Below are positions 33,922 through 41,512 of a stretch of 64,000 nucleotides of DNA, one piece after another. Source of the stretch: Verrucomicrobia bacterium LW23 (GTDB lineage: Bacteria > Verrucomicrobiota > Verrucomicrobiia > Methylacidiphilales > UBA1321). The position numbers and the translations under genes were made by a program. The first letter of the stretch is position 1, and the number at the start of each line of letters is the position of its first letter. The DNA lies in the NCBI GenBank assembly GCA_003054695.1, contig QAZA01000045.1:310001-374000 (forward strand). The letters are read 5' to 3'. The notes below the pieces were generated by a model, which worked only from the letters and a program-made list of their open reading frames with translations, had not been told where the DNA came from and did no database searches.

Positions 33922-35064
33922 TCATCGGGTGGTGTTGGTACGCCGGCTGTCGGTAGCGGAGGATTTGCCGCGACCAGTTGCGGGGGCCGGCGGTGTGCCC
34001 GGGGCTCCCGGCTTGGAGTAGCTGGCGGCGGGGGAATCCTGCGCGGCGTTTTGCAGCGGCTTTTTTACCTTTTGATCTGAATACCAGAGAACCCCCCGTT
34101 TGCGCAACTGAGCAATGAACACGGCTAAATTATCCGCCACTTCGGGGTCGTTAATCAGGCGGGCCACGCCGCCTTTACCGTAACGCAGGCCGTCTACCAG
34201 GCCGCCCACTTTCTTAACGGTCTCGTTGGTGCTTAGCACGGTGCGGTTGGTGTTTTCCATTGTCTCCTGCGATTTGACGATGAGGACTTTGGTTTCCGCA
34301 ATCGCTTCGCGCAGATCGGCGACGACCTCGGGCGTCAGCACCTCGGTGTTTACTTTATCCAGCGTCTTCTTGATCTCGCCGATGGCGCCTTTGGCATCGA
34401 CGACGAAGGTATTCATGTTGTTGACGAGCGGGTCGATCTTGTCCTTGAGCTCGCGCAGCGCCTTGTCGGCGGAGCTTACGGCGTTTTCCGCCTTGGCCAG
34501 CACGTTGTTGGCGCGGCTGGCCATACCGCGCAGGTCGGTCACGGTATCGGGCGTCAGCACGTCCTGATTGAGTTTGTTGAGCGTTTTGCGCGCCTCCATG
34601 GCAATGGCGGTGGCGTTGTCGATAAGCGGTTCCGTGCGCTTCATCATGTCGTCCATGCCGGGCACGCGTTCGCCCTGCACCGTTTGCTCGTCATCCAGAA
34701 ACTTGGCGGTGGCGCTCAGTGGTGTCACCTCCACAAAGCGATCGCCCAGCAGGCCGCTGGAGCCGATGGTGAATTTGGCGTCCTCGCGAATGCGGGCGTT
34801 TCTGCGAATGCGCAGCTTGACGCGCACCGCGCGGCCCTCGTCGATAAACTCCGGGCTGGTAACCACGCGCCCGATGGCGGCTCCTGCAAAGTTAACGTTG
34901 GAGCCTTTGAGCAACCCGTTGGCGTTGGGAAAGGTAACGTACAGGGTGTAGTCGTCGGAGAACTCGTCCTGCAGCTTACCGAAAACGAGGACCAGCCCCG
35001 CCACCAGCACCATGCCGAAGATGAGGAAGAAGCCGACAATGAGTTCGCGGGATTTCGTTTCCAT
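33922..35064 (-). CDS. mlaD: MlaD/MCE-domain protein
   Basis: 380 residues from the ATG at 35064. One N-terminal membrane span (LIVGFFLIFGMVLVAGLVLVFG), then an MCE domain (residues 40-125: VTFPNANGLLKGSNVNFAGAAIGRV, SSGLLGDRFVEVTP). A long helical region follows (125-330) with heptad-like TLDKVNTEVLTPEVVADLREAIAE, seen twice (compare TLNKLNQDVLTPDTVTDLRGMAS). The tail is Pro/Ser-rich. MCE proteins form hexameric rings or tunnels for lipid traffic between membranes. The usual MlaE permease and MlaF ATPase are not adjacent. Likely co-transcribed with ispD. Confidence 0.88.
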   Translation of the reverse strand: METKSRELIVGFFLIFGMVLVAGLVLVFGKLQDEFSDDYTLYVTFPNANGLLKGSNVNFAGAAIGRVVTSPEFIDEGRAVRVKLRIRRNARIREDAKFTIGSSGLLGDRFVEVTPLSATAKFLDDEQTVQGERVPGMDDMMKRTEPLIDNATAIAMEARKTLNKLNQDVLTPDTVTDLRGMASRANNVLAKAENAVSSADKALRELKDKIDPLVNNMNTFVVDAKGAIGEIKKTLDKVNTEVLTPEVVADLREAIAETKVLIVKSQETMENTNRTVLSTNETVKKVGGLVDGLRYGKGGVARLINDPEVADNLAVFIAQLRKRGVLWYSDQKVKKPLQNAAQDSPAASYSKPGAPGTPPAPATGRGKSSATDSRRTNTTR

Positions 35065-35208
35065 AAGGCTAACCAACGCAGGCAGTGTGCCGTTTCTTAC
35101 GCTTTATGTCCACCCCAAGCCGTTCATTCAGGCACATTTCCAACATGGGGACGCACGGGATCGGCCGGCTTGCACGCCGATTGATTCGCGCACAACACTA
35201 CGCCGCCT

Positions 35209-38200
35209 TTACGCGGCGGGCCAGGGGCGCGGTGTTGCCGGGGGCGCCGAGGGAGGCGCTGTGGATGATGTGGATGCCGCCGTGGGTGAGCGCTCCGCAA
35301 CAATACGCCACAATGCGCATGCTGCAAACATCCCCAGCACCATGCCGGCCGCCATGGCAAAAAAGGCGAAGAAAAACTCCACCTGCGCGTTGGGCAGCCG
35401 CAGCAGGGCAATGAGATAGCCGCTGCCCACCATCCCGACCAGCATGCCCGCCGTTACGGTAATGGAGTGCGCCACGCGCCGCAGAAGGGAGCCGCTGAGC
35501 GCGTGCCGGCCGTCGCTGACCAGCGCCATGGCGGGCAGGGAGCCGGCGATCATCAGCAGATGCATGAGATGCGGATGCCAGAGGCCTTTGCCCAGCGGGC
35601 TGCCAGCGCATCCGCACAGGCACACGCCTTCGCGGATAATCGGCCCCAGCCCGGCGTCGCCCCACCAGCCAATAAGCATCGCCAGGTTGCCGGCGCTGAG
35701 CATCGCCACCGCCATTTGCCAGGAGAGCTGGTAGCGCAGCCACGGCCAGTAGTGCAGCACCAGCACCCCGCACGTGAGGCTGGTGAGGCCGGCGTTGATG
35801 AATGCGGCCATGTCCGTCTGCCCCAGATGCGCGACAATCGGCCCCTGGATGGCAAAGCATACCGCAAATATCCACGGCGCCAGGCCCGGCCGGCACGCCG
35901 CATCCGCCCGATGCCACGCCGCGCGCAGGACATCGGTAAAGCGCGCCGTGCGTGCAAACACGGGGTAAAGAAAGGGCCCGGGAAAGCCGATGGGCAGCGG
36001 TGCGTGCTCCCGAGCCAGGCGCGGGGCGGCCACGGGAACGGCGGTTGTGTGTGAGGGCGAGCGGGATGCGGATGTTTCGGAAGACAATGAGGAAGGGGAA
36101 CCGGGGGCGGCGTGGATAGCGCCGGCGGCCACAGCAAAGCGCGCAAACCATGCGTTAAGATCCGCCTCGCTCAGCACGCGCAGTTTCTCCGCAAAGTAGA
36201 GAGCGCGCACGGTAACGGTAAGGCTGGATGCCAGCATAACCAGCGCAGCGGCAACGGGATGCAGCCAGCCAGTCGCCGCCAGACCCATGGCCAGCACGTT
36301 GTAGGCAATTGCAAAAATCATGTTGCGGCGCAGCCCATCCCGCACCTGCCGCGCAATCGCAATACCGGTGGGGATGGCGCTGAGGTCGCCCCGGAAAAGC
36401 TGGGCGGATGCCGACTCGCGCGCCAGCTCCGCCCCGTTGGAGAGCGCCACACTGATGTGCGCCCGCGCCATCGCCGCCGCATCGTTAATGCCGTCGCCGA
36501 CAAACAGGACGCGGCGGGGGGCGGCGGGAGAGTCTGTTGCGCAAAGCGCCTCGCCGGATTGGATGGCTCGCACCATCTCCTCCTTTTGCTCAGGCGTAAG
36601 GCCGCTGAAGAATGCGACGTTGCTCCCCGACGCCAGCCCGCGCAACGGGGCGAGGCTCGGCTCGGTATCGCCGGTCATCACCACGGTGGGGATTCCCAGA
36701 TCGCGAAGCCGCGCCAGGGCCAGCGCGGCACCCGGGCGCAGCGTCTCGCGCAGGATTCCCAGCGCGACGAGCCGGCCGTTAAGCGTAACGTAAAGCTCGC
36801 GCGAATCCGAAGCCGCCACACTGTCGCCGGCCGGCGCCCGGGTTTTGCCGCGAAGCGCCTGCAACATCGGCGCGGCACCCGCGTCGGATGCCAGCAGCTT
36901 GGCGTTGCCGATGGCCAGCACCGTCGGCGCGGCATCGCCCTGCCCGCCGGGCGCTGTCCCTGCCGCGCCTGCCGCAGCCGCGCGCACTTTGGCGCTAACT
37001 CCCGCGCCGGCAATCACTTCCGTTTCGCCGACTAGGAGGGACGGGGCCTCCGCCGCCCCTGCCGCTCCAGCACCCGCGTTCCCCTCCGCTGCCACCGCCC
37101 CGGCCGTCCATGCATGGAAGGCGCGCGCCACGGGGTGGGTGCTGCGGGCTTCCACGGCGGAGATCCACGCGTAAAGTTCGCGCCGATCCACGCCGTCAGC
37201 GCACACAAAATCGACAACGCGCACTTCGTCCTCGCTCAGCGTGCCGGTTTTGTCGAAGACGACGCAATCCACTGCAGCCAGCCGCTCCACCACGTCGCCG
37301 CCGCGCGCCACGATGCCGCGCGAGCCCAGCGCGTTCAGCGCGCTCCATATGGCGATAGGCGTGGCCAGCCCCAGCGCGCAGGGGCACGCCACCAGCACCA
37401 CGGCCAGCGCGTTAAACAGCCCGGCCGCCCAGCCCGCCAGGGGGATCCACACGGCCGCGGTAACCACAGCCACGGCCAGCACCATGGGCAAAAACCACCC
37501 GGTCAGGCGGTCGGCCTCCAGCGTCCAGGGGGAGGGGCGCTCGCGGGCATCGCGCAGCGTTTGAAGCAGCGCGTCGATACGCCGCTGCGTGCCGTCCGTG
37601 GCGGCCTCGACGACAAGCGCGTCGTCCACCGTTACGGACCCGCCCAACACCAGATCGCCCGGGCGCTTGACGACAGGAAAAAGCTCGCCCGTTACCGCGG
37701 ACTGCCGCACATAGGCCGTGCCGCGCACCACGCGGCCGTCCAGCGCAATCCCTTCGCCCACAGGCACCAGGAACAGATCGCCGGCGCGCATCTCCCGCAC
37801 TGGCACGGATTCCGCGCGCGCCTCGGCTCCGCCATCATCAGCTCCCGGTCCGGAGAGCCTGCGGCAAAAGCGAAAGGCCTCTTCCATAGCCGCCGCGGCG
37901 CGGAAGGCGGCGCGCTTCTGGCCCTCCACCAATAGCTGGCCCAGCGAGTAAACCGCCAGTAAAATCGCCACCACCTCGTAATACACCGAGCCGACGCCCG
38001 TGACCGAGCTGAGCACCGACGCGCCAAACGCGCCCGCCACGCCGGCCAGAAAAAGCTGCTCCACACTCACACGCCGCGCGCGCACACCGCGCCACGCCTC
38101 GCGCAGCATCGGCCCGCTTACCAGGGCAAACGCGATGACCGCGGCCACCGCCAGCGCGCTGTGGATAATCAGGCGCGTCTGCGCGTCCACATCATCGCCC

Positions 38201-38376
38201 GCCATGTTAATGCCCAGGCCAAACATCATGGACTGGAAGGCGATCATCGCCGCCAGGCCCGCCCGAAACCACGCCCGCACCACCTCCGGCGACGGCTTTC
38301 CCCCGCGCCCGGGCGCTCCGCCTTCCCCCACGGCGCACGCGTCCCCGGTTTGCGATGGAGAGCAGCAGACGGACAT
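35209..38376 (-). CDS. P1B-type heavy-metal ATPase with an extra C-terminal membrane domain
   Basis: 1055 residues from the ATG at 38376. The N-terminal 25 residues have a Cys cluster (MSVCCSPSQTGDAC) instead of a metal-binding HMA domain. The ATPase core is complete: SAVTGELFP actuator, CPC (331-333) in the metal-site helix, phosphorylated Asp375 in FDKTGTLSEDE, VVMTGDTEP and FVGDGINDAAAMA. It should export Cu+ or a similar soft metal. After a standard C-terminal helix pair, about 330 residues add roughly six more membrane spans, including CLCGCAGSPLGKGLWHPH, a Cys/His-rich loop. I do not know this domain; it could be a metal donor/acceptor or redox partner. Confidence 0.9.
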   Translation of the reverse strand: MSVCCSPSQTGDACAVGEGGAPGRGGKPSPEVVRAWFRAGLAAMIAFQSMMFGLGINMAGDDVDAQTRLIIHSALAVAAVIAFALVSGPMLREAWRGVRARRVSVEQLFLAGVAGAFGASVLSSVTGVGSVYYEVVAILLAVYSLGQLLVEGQKRAAFRAAAAMEEAFRFCRRLSGPGADDGGAEARAESVPVREMRAGDLFLVPVGEGIALDGRVVRGTAYVRQSAVTGELFPVVKRPGDLVLGGSVTVDDALVVEAATDGTQRRIDALLQTLRDARERPSPWTLEADRLTGWFLPMVLAVAVVTAAVWIPLAGWAAGLFNALAVVLVACPCALGLATPIAIWSALNALGSRGIVARGGDVVERLAAVDCVVFDKTGTLSEDEVRVVDFVCADGVDRRELYAWISAVEARSTHPVARAFHAWTAGAVAAEGNAGAGAAGAAEAPSLLVGETEVIAGAGVSAKVRAAAAGAAGTAPGGQGDAAPTVLAIGNAKLLASDAGAAPMLQALRGKTRAPAGDSVAASDSRELYVTLNGRLVALGILRETLRPGAALALARLRDLGIPTVVMTGDTEPSLAPLRGLASGSNVAFFSGLTPEQKEEMVRAIQSGEALCATDSPAAPRRVLFVGDGINDAAAMARAHISVALSNGAELARESASAQLFRGDLSAIPTGIAIARQVRDGLRRNMIFAIAYNVLAMGLAATGWLHPVAAALVMLASSLTVTVRALYFAEKLRVLSEADLNAWFARFAVAAGAIHAAPGSPSSLSSETSASRSPSHTTAVPVAAPRLAREHAPLPIGFPGPFLYPVFARTARFTDVLRAAWHRADAACRPGLAPWIFAVCFAIQGPIVAHLGQTDMAAFINAGLTSLTCGVLVLHYWPWLRYQLSWQMAVAMLSAGNLAMLIGWWGDAGLGPIIREGVCLCGCAGSPLGKGLWHPHLMHLLMIAGSLPAMALVSDGRHALSGSLLRRVAHSITVTAGMLVGMVGSGYLIALLRLPNAQVEFFFAFFAMAAGMVLGMFAACALWRIVAERSPTAASTSSTAPPSAPPATPRPWPAA

Positions 38377-38508
38377 AATGCCCCATGCTACTCGCATCCG
38401 CCCCAGGCGCCAAGGCCAAACCACCCGCGCGCCGCGGTTATGAGGCCGGCCGCGCCCCTGAATTAGCCCGGTTAACGCGAGCCGGCCGAGCCTCGAGTCT
38501 CACCCCGA

Positions 38509-38979
38509 CTACGCCGTAATAAAGCCACCGCCCAGCATGGCCTTGCGTAACTCCTCGGTGCCCGCCGCCTCGGGCCGCCGGGCGGCGGCGTCGGCGGCGA
38601 TTTTGGCACGCCACTCCTCGGCGGCGTCTACAAACGCGGCAAAGGCGCCGACAAAGAACTCCGCGTCCGTGCAATAACGGTCAAAACTGCGGTGCAGAAA
38701 TATCTCGCCCGATTCAAGATCAACCGCAATGGTAGCGCCGCCCGTGGCGTGACCGAACACGTTGGCCTCCAGCAACTTGCCAAACAGCGCCTCTCGCCCC
38801 TCCCGCGGCGCCAGCCCCAGCAGGGTAACCAGGTGAAAGACCGGAGCATGCAGCGGCGCCTCAATATCCACCTCCACCGTTTTATCAAAGACAATGCGCA
38901 CCATGCCATGCGCGTTAAGGCGCAGCGTGGGCAACCCCATCTTGCGTGCAAGCTCTTCCAGCAGTTTCTCGAGAGTCAT
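38509..38979 (-). CDS. CesT-family (type III secretion) chaperone-like protein
   Basis: 156 residues from the ATG at 38979. The alpha-beta fold and spacing of Tir-chaperone CesT family proteins can be read: LEKLLEELARKMGLPTLRLNAHGM, VDIEAPLHAPVFHLVTLLGL, LFGKLLEANVFGHATGGATI, VDLESGEIFLHRSFDR and FFVGAFAAFVDAAEEWRAKI. Such chaperones bind effectors or translocon parts as homodimers before secretion. No effector or apparatus gene is in the window. Verrucomicrobia with type III systems are known, so a dispersed system is possible; YbjN-like relatives are an alternative. Confidence 0.7.
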   Translation of the reverse strand: MTLEKLLEELARKMGLPTLRLNAHGMVRIVFDKTVEVDIEAPLHAPVFHLVTLLGLAPREGREALFGKLLEANVFGHATGGATIAVDLESGEIFLHRSFDRYCTDAEFFVGAFAAFVDAAEEWRAKIAADAAARRPEAAGTEELRKAMLGGGFITA

Positions 38980-39150
38980 GGGCAAGGCCGATGCGGTCAG
39001 TGAAAAAGGAGCACTGGCGGGCAACGCGCGACGCCGCGCCTGGCAATCCATTGCTACAGCTACCGCCTTAACGTATGGCCCGCCCCCATTTGCGGCAAGC
39101 TCTTACTTATGGCGCAGCGCGCCTTTGCTATCCACCACAGCCGCAAAGCA

Positions 39151-39903
39151 TTACGCGGGCACCTCGCCGGGAAGAAACAGCTTTTTGGCAGCACGGCCCG
39201 CCACCCGCGTGCTTACCGCGTCAAACGTCGCGCCAATCAGCCCGCCGGCAATCGGCAACACCCGGCTCATGCGAAAAAGACCCGTCGGCGCAAAGTGTGC
39301 CAGAATGCGAAGCGTGGCCGCCTGGTTGGCGCTGCGAATCAGCTCGTACGACAGGCGATCCGCCAGCGAAACAGCGATTTTGTGACCTACCTGCATGCCT
39401 ACCTCCCGATACACATGCCCGGTGGCATTGCCCAGCAGCGCCAGAAAAATCTCGGACTTGACCCGCGAATCGTTCACGTCGCGCCCGCACAAAATAGCAA
39501 TGGCCGCCAGCATGCGCATCTGCACAAAAAGAACCACCAACATGTTGGTAGGCAACAGGATAGGCAGCGTTGCAATGCCGCCGAGCCCCGTCACAAAACC
39601 GCTGGTGGCCGCCTTGGCCGATTGCCAGCGAATCAGCGCGTCAATCTTCTCGTCCAGCGTGCCGGGCTTCTGCGCGTACTCCATCGCCAGATCGTGCGCC
39701 GACGCCAGCCGCGCTGAGGGCTGCCCGGCCAGCACGTGATCGTAGGTCCATTCCATGACCTTGCCCAGCGAACTGGTAAGAGCCAGCGCTTCGGAGCCGT
39801 CCTCGCGTTGCGGTGGCACCATAGGTGTATGTGGTTCCGCATCAGGCCTTTGCGAATGCGGCTTGTGACCAGGAAAGGGCGGCGGGGTGGAGGGCGGTTT
39901 CAT
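39151..39903 (-). CDS. EcsC family protein
   Basis: 250 residues from the ATG at 39903. A Pro/His-rich N-terminus precedes an EcsC domain: LIRWQSAKAATSGFVTGLGG, ATLPILLPTNMLVVLFVQMRMLAAIAILCGRD, and a C-terminal PIAGGLIGATFDAVSTR. The domain contains two or three hydrophobic helices, suggesting membrane association. EcsC is named after the third gene of a Bacillus ABC locus and its activity is unknown. It overlaps no neighbour and is divergent from 40059. Confidence 0.88.
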   Translation of the reverse strand: MKPPSTPPPFPGHKPHSQRPDAEPHTPMVPPQREDGSEALALTSSLGKVMEWTYDHVLAGQPSARLASAHDLAMEYAQKPGTLDEKIDALIRWQSAKAATSGFVTGLGGIATLPILLPTNMLVVLFVQMRMLAAIAILCGRDVNDSRVKSEIFLALLGNATGHVYREVGMQVGHKIAVSLADRLSYELIRSANQAATLRILAHFAPTGLFRMSRVLPIAGGLIGATFDAVSTRVAGRAAKKLFLPGEVPA

Positions 39904-40058
39904 GGATCGATGGACGGAGACAGGCTGAAAAAGGGGAGGCGATTCGCCCACATGCAACAAACCGGGCGACACCTCACACTCTACTGCGGAACAGCCGAAA
40001 AGATAGTGACTTTTCTGCGGTTACCGTGCGGTATGGAGCAAAATTCCGCACCGCGCTC

Positions 40059-41312
40059 ATGATCGCCACCCTCCACGACGCCCACGCCATACCGCCCGAA
40101 GTAGCCATCCGGCACGCCCAGGCATCGGCGTTTATCCGCACGTTTGCGGGCGGGCCAGAGGCGACCAGCAGACTCGTCAGCAACGTGCGTACTAAGTTGC
40201 ACGCGTTGCACTTAGCCTTGCCGCGAGGCCAGGGACAATCCGTGTCCCTGCCGCAGAATGACTGGCTCCTGCCCGTTACCGTCAACTCCCACGCGGGCAG
40301 GGACATGCCATGTCCCTCCGATCCCAACGGATATGTTGTCTCCCCCATAACAACCTACGTGCATTATGGTTACGACGAAGCGCGCCTGCTTACCTCTCCC
40401 TGGGTGAGGGGTGCCTGCCGGGCGTTGCTGGGCGGCATCCACGGCGCGCTTGCTGTCGCGAAGGCGGATAACGTGGTTATTCTCAATAACTGGTTGCTTT
40501 CCACCAACATACACCCGCCCGGCTGGCTGGAAGCCGATTGCGACGATGCCCTGCGCGCCACCCTGGCAGCCGTAACGGCCCGCTGGCCGAAGCACGCCAT
40601 TCTCATTCGTTCCCTCAATTACCCTTGCAACCACAACCTGTTACAAGCCCTGGGAGATACCGGTTTCATCCTCTGCCCCAGCCGCCAGGTTTACCTGTTT
40701 GATGCCCGGCCGGACGCTGCAGCCTCCTTCACGCGAACCCGCAACTACTTGTGGGACAAGCGCTTGCTGGACAAAGCGATTGCGCCGGAGTCCGGCGAGT
40801 ATGGTGCGGAAACGCTACGCGCAAACTCAGAAGCCTCTATCTTCGAACGCGTTGCGTACTTGTACGGCAAGCTTTACCTCGACAAGTACTCGCGACTCAA
40901 TCCGCAGTACCAGCCCGCATGGTTCCGGCGCGGTATCGAAGGAGGCTGGCTCGACGTCACCCTGTTGCGCCGTAGGCTGGACGGCCGGGTGGACGCAGCA
41001 GTGGGCTGGTTTGGGCGCGAGGACCTGTTTACCACGCCCGTGGTTGGCTACGAAACCGCTCTGCCCCAACAACTTGGGCTCTATCGCATGCTGATGGCCA
41101 TCACCCTCGCCCGCGCGGCCGCCTCGCAAGCCGTGCTCAACCTCAGCTCCGGGGCGGCCGGTTTCAAGCGCCTGCGGGGCGGTGTGCCGGCAATAGAATA
41201 CACCGCCGTGTATGCCCGGCACCTGCCCATCCACCGTCGGGCCGTGTGGCAGACTCTGGCGGCCATGCTGCAACACGTGGCGGTACCGCTACTGAAGCGG
41301 CACGAGCTTTAG
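40059..41312 (+). CDS. Unrecognised protein, possibly GNAT-like, carrying two palindromic repeats in frame
   Basis: 417 residues from the ATG at 40059. The C-terminal half has features reminiscent of acyltransferases acting on peptidyl or acyl groups (LYGKLYLDKYSRLNPQYQPAWFRRGIEGGWL; AAVGWFGREDLFTTPVVGYET), but no motif is decisive. Soluble by composition. Two GGGACA/TGTCCC palindromes (40230-40250, 40299-40317) lie inside the coding sequence and encode GQGQSVSLP and AGRDMPCPS, likely repeat insertions kept in frame. Divergent from the EcsC gene. Confidence 0.6.
   Translation: MIATLHDAHAIPPEVAIRHAQASAFIRTFAGGPEATSRLVSNVRTKLHALHLALPRGQGQSVSLPQNDWLLPVTVNSHAGRDMPCPSDPNGYVVSPITTYVHYGYDEARLLTSPWVRGACRALLGGIHGALAVAKADNVVILNNWLLSTNIHPPGWLEADCDDALRATLAAVTARWPKHAILIRSLNYPCNHNLLQALGDTGFILCPSRQVYLFDARPDAAASFTRTRNYLWDKRLLDKAIAPESGEYGAETLRANSEASIFERVAYLYGKLYLDKYSRLNPQYQPAWFRRGIEGGWLDVTLLRRRLDGRVDAAVGWFGREDLFTTPVVGYETALPQQLGLYRMLMAITLARAAASQAVLNLSSGAAGFKRLRGGVPAIEYTAVYARHLPIHRRAVWQTLAAMLQHVAVPLLKRHEL
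40230..40250. repeat. GGGACA...TGTCCC palindrome inside a coding sequence
   Basis: CAGGGACAatccgTGTCCCTG: 8-bp stems around a 5-base centre. Same family as 26295-26329 and 44161-44207. Confidence 0.8.
40299..40317. repeat. Second GGGACA...TGTCCC palindrome inside the same coding sequence
   Basis: AGGGACATGcCATGTCCCT: 9-bp stems around one base, 48 bases after the first copy and in the same gene. Confidence 0.8.
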
Positions 41313-41512
41313 CGGCTGAAAGTACCAACGGCGTTTGAGATGGAAAAGTACTGTGGCGGCAAGATATTACTTGTTTCTAGATAAAAACAGTTCTAGCTTT
41401 CTAGAAATTATGCGGTTGTATTTGGCATAAAGCAACGCAGTCGCAGCAGCATCCACGTACCTTCCATCCTGGCCCCTCTCGCGCCCGCATACACCCCCCA
41501 GGGAGCATCCCG

